Assembly: GCA_013400115.1 (NCBI GenBank)
Contig: VXBP01000263.1
Span: 912,514-976,513, forward strand
DNA length: 64,000 nucleotides
Direction: 5' to 3'
Source: Rhinopomastus cyanomelas
Taxonomy: Eukaryota > Chordata > Aves > Bucerotiformes > Rhinopomastidae
Shown here: in pieces, positions 22,745 through 33,770 of the stretch
Layout of the letters: each line of letters opens with the position of its first letter
Position numbering within the stretch: position 1 is the stretch's first letter
The notes under the pieces: generated by a model
Databases searched by the model: none
What the model was told of the DNA's origin: nothing
The model's input: the letters and a program-made list of their open reading frames with translations, nothing else
Position numbers and translations under genes: made by a program

Positions 22745-25700
22745 CTTTCAGGTAAGGACAGTTTATTTGCCCCTTGGAACAAATAAGGCAAAGATAACTG
22801 CGAAAGATCAAAGAGAATCTCCCGTATCAAACTCAGAAGACTGCGATGACAGTGACCGTTTCACACATATACAAACTACTGACCCAACACAGCTATGTAC
22901 AAACAGCCAGATCTTACAAAAGAGCATTTCAAGACAGCACTTTATGCCAGTGTCGCTCATCTCTGTTACAAAAAAAGTTAAAGCTACAAACTTCACATTT
23001 TTAAGTCTCACATGACTGACATCATCAGTGTCGCTGGGTTTTCTAAGCAAAGACAATGGTTTGTCTAGAATGCTTTCAGCAGTGCAGTGCATTCAAGGAA
23101 CACATGAATGCAGCCTCACAATTAAGCAACTATTTGCTTAACACCCTCATCAGCACAGCTTTTTCCCTTATGGCATGAGCCCTGGTGTCAGCCTGGAGGC
23201 CTCTCAGCAGTGAGCAGGTATCACACCCCAGATACTCTACAAAAGGACCAAAAATGGAACTATTTTCTCTAACAGACTGAAAATCAGCAGAGAAAACAAT
23301 TCCTCTGCATTAGAACTCCAAGTGCAAGACACATCAAGTCTCCGCCACTGCAAGCATTCAAGAAAGGTTCAAAGACAGTTAAGCCATTGGACCAGTTTAA
23401 CTTATTTTGGTTCATTTGCTGTATTTTAAGACAATCACATCAGTGAAGCAGAGGATTTCAAGTGCTTACATTCAGTTACAGCAGTCATGGGTTGCATATT
23501 CCGTAACAGACACCAACCTGTGGTGCTTCACCTAAAACTTGGGGTTTCTAATGCCCTTTGATCACTAGAAAAGTTAACTTACACAGTGCAGAGGTAAAAC
23601 TACTCCCAGTAGAATCTGCTTGATCCATTTCACACATGAGCAGCGCATGATTTGCCACATCACATATTCACATGTCCGTCAGACCAGAGGTGCTGGCCCA
23701 ACAACTAACACAAGATCCAACTGACCACAGACTTCTGTCCCTCCCTAAGCTCTGGGAGCTTCTCTGATGGACATTTTGCCCTAAATATTGGTCTGTTTAG
23801 GGCAAAACTTATTGCACAGATTTCCCGTGAGCACTGTATGAGCTCTGGCACAGTGCTTCAATGGACCTCACTGGAGTGTGTGGGCTAAGGGATTTTAGCC
23901 AGCAAAGCTTTTAAGTACTTAGTTTTCCTAATTCAAAACCTTCCCAATACTTGAGGTGATCAAATAGCTGGTGACCCCCAGATGTACTCTTACTTCAGCA
24001 CCCTACAGACAACACTCACAGCTCTCCTTTCCCTTGGAGGCAGCTTCTTTGCTGCTCTCAAACCAAACAATGCAACCAGACGTGCTGAGGGGGCGATGGC
24101 TTGGTTCCTTTCACAGCAATGGAGCAAACCTGCTAACAGCAGCCAAGAGTCTGCTCCAAGGAGGTAAAAAAACAAAGAGCCTACAGAAGTGTGAAATGAA
24201 CACTTCACCTCGCTAGCAGCAGTTGATTCAGGAGACACCGCTATTTACTTTCATTCTCTAGGTGATGCACCAAGGCCTGTTGGAAAGGAAGGAAACTTCC
24301 CTCTATCGAGGCAAAAGAAATCAGTAGAAATACTTGCGTTGTCCAAGTGTTTCATCATATACCAGACGGATCCAAACCATAACACCTCTGCTGTTACAGC
24401 TCATGGGGCAGAGGCAACATTTGTGCTCTGCTCTGTAGCAAAGCCCTTTGCTGCTTCTGGGTTACTCTCCACTCTACTGGTGAGAGTTAACTGCACCATC
24501 CTCTCAGCGATTGTACATGCTGGGGCATTTTCACTGATGGAGTTGTACTGTGCAGGATGGCAAGGGAATTTAAAGGAAGAACACAAGGGCATCCAGAAGA
24601 AGTGGAAGACACTGAATCTCTTCCAGTAGGACATCACAGTAATCGTCTTCTCATCCAGATCAACTCTGCCTTTGTTCCACCACCATAAGCGCACATCTTG
24701 GTTAATTCAACAGTCTTTACTTTCAGTTCAGCTTTTCTGATGTGCTAAACCTTGCAGAAATGTGAAGGATTGTGAAATTAAGCTCTTACTCAAGCACCTA
24801 GAGATGTACATCTGAAATGAAGCTCACAAAATATTTCACAAACTGTGGAGACTTTTCAAGTCTGCTCAGACAGCAGAAGTACCGAATTCCTGAGAGAGGT
24901 TCACACAACTCCCACCCATTCGAATATTGACTACTTTCCCGAGCACTCCATCATCAGCAGGGTCTCCTTGGAGGACACTTCCAAACAGACAGACAAAGAG
25001 GAATCACATCACCAATTGGCTTTTGGTTTTAAGTCAATGCAGCTTTTAAATTACAGAGTGTAATTTCTGATGGAGGCACAACGTGCTTTATCTACTCATT
25101 AATTCATAAGGTAAACAGAATGAGGACAAAACTGAGGTCTTGAGGAAACCACACTCGCTTAAAGCACACAGTGTAAGGCATGGGGCTTATTACAGGCTTT
25201 GTAAAACATGAGATCTAAGTTTCTTTTGAAAGGCTTGAACAGTCTATACGTGTTCTCACCTGTTCTCTTCAGTGACCTAGGACTTATCAGTACCTTGAGA
25301 GTAGAAAGATACAGTTGAACAGCTTGAAATTGAGTCTGTGCATTCACAAAGAAAAATAACCCCCCAAAAAAACCTCCCAAAAGATGCAGCTGTTAAATAT
25401 CTCAATCCATATTAACTTAAACTAGAATGAACTAGTGAAAGTTCAGTCGAAAACAGAGCGAGCCAGCTTCCACTAGCCTCCTTCTACCCGTTCCTCTGAT
25501 TTAAAAACAAAGCCCTAAAAACAGTAACAAAACTCCTTCGGAATAAGCTTTTAAATATATGTCTAATGTTAAAACACAACCATCAGGATTCTCCACTTGC
25601 TGGCTTTCCTGAGTTCACAAAGGTGCTATGGAAAAATAAACGAGCAGAAGTATTGCCCTCTATGTTGCTAGCGTATTTCAATAGAAATCAATCTGTTCAG

Positions 25701-25757
25701 TAGTCACAAAAGCAAGGAGCTGATTGATTGAGGATGGAAGAATATTCTACCAGTGGC
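22745..25757 (-). other. STK4: Probable STK4 3' UTR
   Basis: Downstream of the STK4 stop codon (minus strand) lie about 3 kb with no CR1 copy. CR1 copies resume only past the proposed end, at 22275 and below, and upstream in the intron at 25949. The AATAAA (minus strand) at 22762-22767 gives a plausible 3' end. A long 3' UTR is known for mammalian STK4. The small open frames inside are not coding as far as I can see. The exact cleavage site is inferred. Confidence 0.65.
22762..22767 (-). terminator. STK4: Polyadenylation signal AATAAA (STK4)
   Basis: TTTATT on the plus strand is AATAAA on the minus strand. It is followed on the minus strand by TG-rich sequence (CACTGGTGTCATG). I found no other canonical signal on this strand nearer to the STK4 stop codon, although shorter 3' UTRs using variant signals are possible. 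Confidence 0.5.
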
Positions 25758-25916
25758 TCAGAAGTTCTGCTGCCGCCTCTTCTTGGCTTCAATGGCATCA
25801 AGGATTGGCTGTCGCTTTGACTGGTACTTCTGGCGGATTTCTTCAATCTCCTGCTCCATCATGGGGTCCAGGGCTGAGAGCCGCCTCTGAAGCTCATCAA
25901 CGCTCCAAGTCTTTAG
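25758..25916 (-). CDS. STK4: STK4 (MST1) last coding exon, SARAH domain
   Basis: This exon encodes the last 52 residues plus stop of the Hippo-pathway serine/threonine kinase MST1, from LKTWSVDELQRRL to KKRRQQNF. It contains the SARAH domain, a helical dimerisation module that mediates MST1 self-association and binding to SAV1 and RASSF proteins. Key wording is DPMMEQEIEEIRQKYQSKRQ. The form LDPMMEQE with IRQKYQSKRQ identifies STK4; its paralogue STK3 has MEREIEELRQRY. The exon starts after a CTGCTAG acceptor at 25917-25918 (minus strand) in phase 0, continuing GDYEF from the previous exon, and stops at TGA 25760-25758. Only the C-terminal 104 residues of STK4 lie in this window; the kinase domain is off the right edge. 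Confidence 0.97.
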   Translation of the reverse strand, partial: LKTWSVDELQRRLSALDPMMEQEIEEIRQKYQSKRQPILDAIEAKKRRQQNF

Positions 25917-25948
25917 CTAGCAGGGAGACAAAAGCAAGAGAGGCATCA

Positions 25949-26395
25949 CAGAAACACAGAATGATTTGTGTTGGAAGGGACCTTAAAGATCATCCATCCA
26001 GTGCCAAACCTCTGCCATGGGCAACCTCTCACCAGACCAGGTTGCCTAGAAGCCCATCCTACCTGGCCTTGAACACTTCCAGAGATGGAGCAGCCACAAC
26101 CTCCCAGGGCAACCTGTTCCAGTGCCTCAGGACCCTCACTGTAAAGAATCTCCTCCTAATATCTACTCTAAATCTCCCCCATTTCCAGCTTGAAGTCATT
26201 TCCCCTTGCTGTCCTACCACTACAAACCTGTAAAAGGCCCTTCCCCAGCTGTCTTAAGGGGCCCCCTTCAGGTACTGGAAGGCTGCTATAAGGTCCCCCC
26301 AGAGCCTCTTCTACTAGGCTGAACAGCCCCAACTCTTGAAGTCTGTTCCCACAGGAGCGGGGCTTCAACCCTCTGAGCATGTTTGTGGCATCAGC
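25949..26395 (-). mobile_element. CR1 LINE fragment
   Basis: The plus strand has CACAGAAACACAGAATGATT, GTGTTGGAAGGGACCTTAAA, the ACCAGACCAGGTTGCC block, and further ORF2 3' sequence to GGCTTCAACCCTCTGAGC. Its end lies about 30 bases upstream of the acceptor of the last STK4 exon, so it could overlap the branch-point region. Confidence 0.92.
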
Positions 26396-26796
26396 ATCAG
26401 TACAGCCACCTCCCCCACACCCAGAGAACTTTGCTGCCCATCTGACAGGTGTCTTCTAATAGGAGAGGATAAGAGCTCTGCTCTACACTGCTGCTCTCAG
26501 TGAGACTGGCATGAGCCACGGGATACTGGGTGGCTTTTGCTCATTTTGCAGATGACAGTCCACGCTCTGTATAGTGACAGCATGAGCACATAAAACGAGT
26601 GAAACGTTTCTGCCATCGAGTTGTTTTTCTAACGCTTCATTTTGCAGGCTCAGAACAGAGACGCTGCACTGAGACGGAACAGAAGTGAAGTTCCCCTCCC
26701 TTCCCCTTTCCTTTCAGCTAAACTTCCTTCTGCTAAGTGACAAGAAGAGGCAGAATAGAAATAATAATAAAAATGACAAACTGCATTTGGAAAAAA

Positions 26797-27200
26797 GAAT
26801 CACAGAATGGTTTAGGTTTAGGTTTAGGTTTAGGCTGGAAAGGACCTCAAAGATCACCCAGTCCCAAGCCCCTGCCACGGGCAATGACACCTCTCACCAG
26901 TCTAGGTTGCCCAGAGTATTGTCTACCTGCTCTTGAACGCTTCCAGGGATGTAGCAACCACAGTCTCCCTCAGCAACCTGCTCCAGGGCCTCAGAACCCT
27001 CATGGTGAAGAACTTCTTCCTAATATCCAATCTAAATCTCTCCTCTTTCAGCTTCAGGCCGTTGTCCCTTGTCCTATCACTACAGGCCCTTGTAAAAAGC
27101 CCTTCTCCAGCCTCCTGTAGCCCACTTCACACACTGGAAGACAGCTGTTAGATGACCCCAGAGCTTTCCATGGTGAAGAATTCAGACTCCTGTAAGCTAG
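26797..27200 (-). mobile_element. CR1 LINE fragment with (GGTTTA)4 expansion
   Basis: The plus strand starts GAATCACAGAATGGTTTAGG and then repeats the hexamer four times before the CTGGAAAGGACCTCAAAG block. It continues through the usual ORF2 3' sequence to about 27200. The hexamer expansion occupies the place of the usual GGTTTGGGTTGG block. Confidence 0.92.
26809..26834. repeat. (GGTTTA)4 microsatellite inside CR1
   Basis: Four tandem copies of GGTTTA plus a terminal GG lie within the 3' end of a CR1 copy. It looks like slippage of the GGTTTGGG motif of the element. It is close to, but not the same as, the vertebrate telomere repeat TTAGGG. Confidence 0.9.
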
Positions 27201-27495
27201 ACATCCCAGAACACACACAACAGGTCACTCTGGGTCAGCCTTGTATCAACACAGTACGCAGATACAAGTGGTAATTTACAGTACACGTGAAGATGTCAGG
27301 CTAGTTGGAACAAGCTGAATTCCCCTTCTGCCTGCCCTTTGCTTAATTGTCTCTCTGGTGTGTGCCAGCGTGCTAGCAACTGGCACTGAGACCTTTTCTT
27401 CTGAGAACAGAGATGCCAGGAGTGACCTGGGCAGAGTGCCCATAGCTCCACCCCTGATACATTGTTCTACGACTGGAACCTCAGGAACAGACTGG

Positions 27496-27917
27496 ATTTT
27501 AGGGCCTGGAGGACAGGTCTTCTGAGAAGCGCCTGGGGGAACTGAAGCTGTTCAGTCTGCAGAAAAGGAGGTTGAAGGGAAACCTTATTGCTTTGTACAA
27601 CCTCCCTTCAGGTAGTTATAGAGAGGTGGGGGTTGGTCTCTTTTCCCAAGTCACCAGCAACAGGACAAGCAGAAATGGGCTGAAGTTGTGGCAAGGGAGG
27701 GTTAGGTTGGACATCAGGAAAAATTTCTTCCCTGACAAAGTGGTCAAGGGTTGGAACAGGCTGTCCAGGGAGGAGGTAGAGGTGCCATCCCTAGAGGGGT
27801 TCAAAAGACAAGTTGATGTGGCCCGGGATAACAGGATTTAGGGGCAGAATGCGGTTGGGTTGATGGTTGGATGGGATGATCTTGCATGTCTCTTCCAATC
27901 TTCATGATTCTATGATA
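27496..27917 (+). mobile_element. CR1 LINE fragment, plus orientation
   Basis: Plus-strand translation shows an ORF2 C-terminus: KGNLIALYNLPSG, SNRTSRNGLKLWQGRVRLD, GWNRLSREEVEVPSLEGF. The DNA ends with CTCTTCCAATCTTCATGATT and an octamer-type 3' terminus at 27917. It is opposite in orientation to STK4. Confidence 0.93.
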
Positions 27918-28770
27918 ACATGAGTACTACAAGTGCTTCAAATGCTCATCTAAGCACCAGTCCTTTTACCATCCAAGACCAAGTGACACCCAAATCACAG
28001 GGGATCACTGTCTTACAGCCCCTGCAGCAGGACAGGAATGAATTCACTGCACCTGCTTTCAGTGAGCGCCTGCTGTGGGTGACAGGAACATGCCAAATTA
28101 TTAGGCTTTTTTCTGTGAACAAAGAAGTGTTCATTTTTAGATGTTTGATAAATCACCAAAGTGATTTATCCCTACATTGGTTAAATGCAAGTGCTGCTGG
28201 TTTAGCTGTTCACTTGTCAGCGACAGCAATTGTTCTTCATCTGAACCAAAGCCAAGTGAAACCTTTGCTGCCTGTCACGAAGCAGTAACTGCATTACTGA
28301 CTCTTTCACGGCCGTTTGCATCAGTCCTTAAAGCACATGTAAATACAAAACCACAGAAATCCTCATCCTTCTTCCTGAGCTGGAAGAGACCAGTTCCTAA
28401 ACCACAAAGTTGTCTGCTGGTTGATTACTCACAAGGTCTTCTGCAATTCTTCAGCACGTTCTGCTGAATAAGGTATTTCCTAGCAGCAGTTATAGGATTA
28501 GGAATCCACTTTAACAGTCCAGGCACACGCAAAACAAACCCTTTCTTGCAGGGTATACAGTCTGTCGACCTCTCCAATCAAGCAACTGTTCATTAGGAAG
28601 ACAAAGCACTTCCTCAGCCAAGATCTACATTATTTATACACCTTAATGCAACTGTACCCGACAGCAGTTTAGCTTGATGCATGGCACCAGTTGCCTTTTC
28701 ACACTAATTTATTATGGAGCAGGTAATCATTCAATGTTCCACTTCCTCACAGCCCAGGGAACTGAGCAGT

Positions 28771-28796
28771 CAAATAAAAATAAAAATAAAAATAAA
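28771..28796 (+). repeat. AAAAT-type microsatellite
   Basis: Four to five tandem ATAAA/AAAAT units occur in otherwise unremarkable intronic DNA. Confidence 0.85.
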
Positions 28797-30316
28797 CCAG
28801 TAATTGAAGGACTGAACACATACAGGAACTAGCTATATCAGGGCAAACGGCTGTCAGCAAACTCAGAGTACCCAGTCCCAGACTGCTATCACTTGCTCAT
28901 GGCTTAAGCCAACCATTAGATGTCAGAAATGGTCTTAGGGCTGCAATCTTCCAAGGGTGCCCTTGGAGCCTTCGCTACCCTGGGTGCTGCTTCCAGCCAG
29001 AAACAAACTGTCAGAACTGGTGGTCCAGAGGGCAGAGCAGATTTACAGTGATGGTTTCTCCAGATCCTGAAAAGGTGACAGTAAAAAGAAAAAGCTGCCC
29101 TTTGAAAGTTCTTGGATATGATCTAGCATCATGAGACATCCTCTGCAGCTACCAACACACCAAGTCTTTCTGCTGAAGTGTGAGCAGCTGCTTACCAAGG
29201 GACACAACAGCTTTGGCAGTTCCTGGGATGGCGTGCTTGTCAGGACAGGTGAGTACAGCTAAGTTTGGAGCAGGCAAAAGCCTACAGATAGAGATTAGGA
29301 TGAACAAATTGGGAGGGAGTTACCAGTGCAGACGTGAGGCAGAACAAAGCAGCTACTTAAGGAAAGCAAACACGGGTTAAACAGAAGGGAGATGGTGGAA
29401 GGAGGAAGTGAGGCAAGTCACAGTGCAAAAAAACCCAGCCCTAAGAATGCAGAAACACATCCTGTGTGCAATGCTGCATGTTGACAAGGATGAGCCAATT
29501 ACAGAGTCTTCAACTGCAGTAACATCAGCATGGCTGTAAATGCCACATCACTCCTACAAGGAGACACAGAAGCCAAAGGGCAATGCCAGTAAAAGGTTCA
29601 GAATGTGCTTGTTCACCACAGACGAGCTGATGGACTGACATGGGTCCAATTGCTAATGAGAGCCAAGCACCCACACCCTGCCCTCTGCTCCCACTGTGCT
29701 TCAGGCGCACAGTAACACAAGCCCTGGGACCTGGGCTGAGCTGTTATTCAGGTGTCCTTGAACATGCACCTCATCTTTAAAAGAGAAAGACAGAACTGCT
29801 TCAAAAAGTGATGCCTCCATCACTGCTGTATGGCATTGCCTGCGAGCCAGCGTCACGACAGAGATTTCTCCCAGAAATTAAGTTTTTACACTCAAGCATA
29901 TCTGTCTGCGCAGTGGCAGACTCCAGGGTACTGACATTATTCTCTGAGAGAAACGCCAGAAGCAAAATAAGAAAAGAAGGACAAGGACAGAGCATCTCAT
30001 GATAGACTGTTACTCAGCGTAAAGTCTCGGTGCTGAACAGCTGCAATTAGAGCTGGTTTTACCCACGAGCTCAGTCCCCTTCCCCTCCTCACTCATCCTC
30101 AGCAATTCCTCTGCTCTAAGAAGTCTCAATGTCTCTGTAAATGCTGTCTGTTTTTGTCCACAGGGATCAAACAGCTACAGCAAACTTTTAAAGGAAGGAA
30201 TTTCATTTCAAATGTAAAGGCTGATATAAAAGATCTGTCCTGAGGTTGGTCAAACTCATCTATCAACAGGGAGAGGCAGCACAGTCAAAACAGTAAAACT
30301 AAAACAGAGTAGGTTT

Positions 30317-30541
30317 AGATTAGGCCTTCAGAAGAAATTCCTCCCCACGTGGGTGCTGAGGCACTGGAACAGGTTGCCCAGGGAGGTTGTGGCCGCTCCA
30401 TCCCTGCAAGTGTCAAAGGCCAGTTTGGATGGGGCTCTGGGTAACCTGGTCTAGTGAAGGTGTCGTTGCCCATGGCAGGGGGTTGGCACTAGGCGATCTC
30501 TGAGGTCTCTTCCAACCCAAACCATCCTGTGATTCTGTGAA
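30317..30541 (+). mobile_element. CR1 LINE fragment, plus orientation
   Basis: The plus strand has the GCACTGGAACAGGTTGCCC block, GGGAGGTTGTGGCCGCTCC, CCATGGCAGGGGGTTGGCAC and then TCTTCCAACCCAAACC and octamers to 30541. It is a short 3' copy of the subfamily whose complement gives the ACCAGACCAGGTTGCC block elsewhere. Confidence 0.93.
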
Positions 30542-32833
30542 ACTGTTCAATAAAGGTTGTATGTGCAGAGACCCAATTTTAATGATTTTATTAACAGATG
30601 TGTGTTAACTCAAGGTTTTGAGAACAATTTCAATGCTCAGCTGAAGATAAATGTTAGAGATGGAAGTGTTCACCTGAAAGCCTCTTGCCCACAGCCACAC
30701 AGGCTATTCCCTGCTCTTAGCCCGCAGACACCACTGACAGCAACACCTTGCTTTAATATGCTGATGATTTCTGCTACATAGTCCAGAAAGACATAAAGAA
30801 TTCCATCCTTCAGAAGGACACAACCTACAGCCTTTTGATGCATATGCAGTAACGACGGACAAAATCAGGACAGATCATCTGAGATACAATTTCTTCCTCA
30901 AGGAGAAGATTTGTAAGCTGCTCGTGACATCCCTGTGCAGCATTTCAGACAATCTTGTGGCCAATGACTCTGCTCAACAACATTCACCTCAGTAGGCTGT
31001 TGCAAAGTTGCCATCCTTTCAAATCAGCATTTTAAAAATAGGGGAAAAAGCCCTAAAATACCACTTGCATTTGTTAAGAGTCAGGTAAAGCATCGCTGCA
31101 ACATGATATTCTGCTGCATGTAAATGAACCTGGGGAGCAAAAGGAGAATAAATAAAGGCTCTCTGCAGACACAGCCACAGGTTTGATAGTCAAGGACACT
31201 GTGGTCTGAAATTTATACCTATTGAGTTTTGTCCTGAGCATCAGACAGTCTGAGATGCTGCCACAGTATTTTGAAATGGACCACACCAGACTGATGTTTG
31301 AAACACAATGCTCAGAGAAACACAAAGCTCAGAGAATTAGCTCAGCTCCTTCCCTGTCCCCCAGAAAACAACCCAATCCAAACAGTGAACACTTCTGAAA
31401 TTAGAAGCCAACACAAATGACTTATCATTTGATAAATGGCCATGATTTACGGTGCTCTGAGTACTGGTAGTCCTTACACTGAAGAGTGGCTGGTTTTCCC
31501 ATAGCAGGGTCTGTAGCTTGACCAGCTGGGGACCTTGTGTATTTCTCTGGTCCCTCACTGGCCCTTCAACAGCACAAGGTCACTGCTCAGTCAGGCCAGT
31601 CTTCACAACTAACATGAAGACATTGTCCAGGAACCCCCCGGTCACTTTACCTATGATTCTTATTTGCTCCTCTACCAAAACCACTGTCAGCAAAATCCTC
31701 TTGTGACAAGAATTCTGAGCATCAAGCAGAAACAAGCTGTTTCCCTGGAGCTTTCACACATTTCTCCTCCAACAAAGACTTCTGGCAGAGCACTAACTCA
31801 CTGGCTGCCCAGGAATCAAAGCAATATTATCTTGGGGCAAGCGAAAAACGTATTCCTCTTGCCACTAACTTTTTAGTTGCTGACACCAAATCCGATCCCC
31901 AGATTTAGCACAAAGCCTTTTCTTTGCATCTTCGTAAGGTTTCATGCTGTCTGGGCTTTGTTTTTAAAGGCTGGCTTAGAAGACCTGAAGCTTGGGTCAA
32001 ACATGAACCCTCCATCTCCAAGGAGGTGATGCAGTTGTTCTACCATCACCTTTTAAATGTCGATATACCCTGACTTCTGGAACAAAAGCAGCATATACAT
32101 TGCTCTGGTGAGATAGGACAGCTTTCCTCATGGAGAAAACACTCAAACAGTTCTGTAGGAGAAGGATGTTTTCAAACCTTGATACTACAGTAAATGCAAC
32201 AAATAAAATTAGGAAGTTGTTCTCTCATTCCTTACCCTTCTACCTCAATTTCTGCAGCTCTGAACACTTGTCTTCCACATGCTCACACAGAGTATTTTCT
32301 GAATATCCTCCCACCAGAAGCCTGTGGCTGCTTCAAGAGGAAAAATGCAGCTGCAGCAACCACTCTACCTTTCACCCAAATATTTCAGGTGGCATTTACT
32401 GCTTAACATAACTTGATGTCAAACTTTCAAGATTTAAATAGCCTTTAGAAAAAAAACAAACCCTGGCTTTAGCAATTATCACTTCATAAAGGGCAGTGGG
32501 AGTTTGAAGACTAAAATACAGAAGTAATAAAATTGCAGCTTCCCACGCTACACAGGGAAATAAGTTCTTAGTGAAAAAAGATAGGAGTGAGATGGGAACC
32601 AAAGGAAAAACAAATTAATTGTCTATTTAGCATAGCTTTTGTTGCTAGAGCTCCCTATTCTGCTAGCTTTAGGCCACAATCTAACAGTTCTCCAGTGCGT
32701 GCCCAGTAATAAAAGCTCCCCACTGAGACTTGAAGCATCTTGAACCACGTTAGCAGGGAGCACAGCTCTCCATTTAATTGTGTATATGCAGACAGGCAAA
32801 AATCCAAACTTGGCTTGAGGAGAGAGTTCCACT

Positions 32834-33405
32834 GAATCACAGAATGGCATTGGGTTGGAAAGAACCTTTAAAGGCCACCTAGACCAACTTCCCCTTAGTG
32901 ATCAGGGACATCTTCAACTAGAGCAGGTTGCTCAGAGCCTCACCCAACCTGAACTTAAACGTTCCAATGGATGGGACTTCCACCTCCTCTCTGAACAACT
33001 TGCACCAGTTTCATAGAAACACAGAATCATCATAGCTGGAAAGGACCTCCAGGATCGTCAAGTCCAGCTCTCATCTCAACATCTCCCTAACCCCTAGACC
33101 ATGGCCTCAAGTGCTCTACCTCCTCTGTTTTAAAACCCCTCCAGGGATGGTGACTCTACCACCTCCCTGGGCAGCCTGTTCCAGTGCCCAACCACTCTCT
33201 CAGTAAAGAACTTCTTCCAAAGATCCAATCTAAACCTCCTGTGACACAACTTGCTGTTTCCCCTCATCCTATAATTAGTAATTTGAGAGAATTTAACCCT
33301 TACTGTAAAAAAACATTTTCTTTATATCTAACCTAAATCTCCCCTCTTTTAGTTTAAAGCCATCGCCCCTTGTCCTGTCACAACAGGCCCTGGAAAAAAG
33401 TCCCG
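32834..33405 (-). mobile_element. CR1 LINE fragment (outer), split by a second CR1
   Basis: The left part (32834-33011) opens GAATCACAGAATGGCATTGG and runs to the TTGCACCAGT block. The right part (about 33291-33405) resumes with ACTGTAAAAAAACATTTTC, CCCCTCTTTTAGTTTAAAGC and CCCTTGTCCTGTCACAACAG, which is the sequence that should follow. The intervening 33012-33290 is another CR1 copy. Both parts have the minus strand as sense. Confidence 0.85.
33012..33290 (-). mobile_element. CR1 LINE fragment (inner, nested)
   Basis: It begins CATAGAAACACAGAATCATC, AGCTGGAAAGGACCTCCAGG and CCCTAACCCCTAGACCATGG, the same subfamily as the copies at 38426 and 46619. It interrupts an older CR1 copy. The right-hand junction near 33290 is approximate and I see no clear target duplication. 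Confidence 0.85.
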
Positions 33406-33664
33406 CTCCATCTTTCTTGGTTTCTATTCAAAACAAGTTATTTCAGCTGCACTAAAGAGAAATTTGTGGCTGCAGATAATGAAAAATACTATCACTGTAA
33501 TGGACTGTCAATAGGCTACTTTGGAAGACCAAACCAACCAAGCTGGACTACAGTTGTATGGAAGCACAGAGGTCCTCACAAGAGGCTGCTGATTATCGCA
33601 CTCGACATCAGAAGTGGTCATGTACCAGAGATCAGTAGAAAATAAATCCTGCTAGTCTATTTAG

Positions 33665-33770
33665 TCACAGAATCACAGAGTGAGGGGGTGGAAATTGATC
33701 TCTGAAGATCATCTAGTCCAACCTCCCACTGCAGGATCATGCAGAGATGTGTTCAGACATCCTTTGGGAA
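33665..33770 (-). mobile_element. CR1 LINE fragment, short
   Basis: AGTCACAGAATCACAGAG, then ATCATCTAGTCCAACCTCCC and CAGGATCATGCAGAG. Only about 100 bases are recognisable; the sequence to its right may be a further diverged part. Confidence 0.75.

Noticed and set aside
25758..25916. STK3 (MST2) rather than STK4
   Set aside because: The residues LDPMMEQEIEEIRQKYQSKRQ and the penultimate exon's DETMQPAKPSFLEYF match STK4. STK3 differs at these places, and the KCNS1 neighbour also fits STK4.
26809..26834. Interstitial telomeric repeat
   Set aside because: The unit is GGTTTA rather than TTAGGG, only four copies are present, and it sits inside a CR1 3' end where slippage is a simpler explanation.
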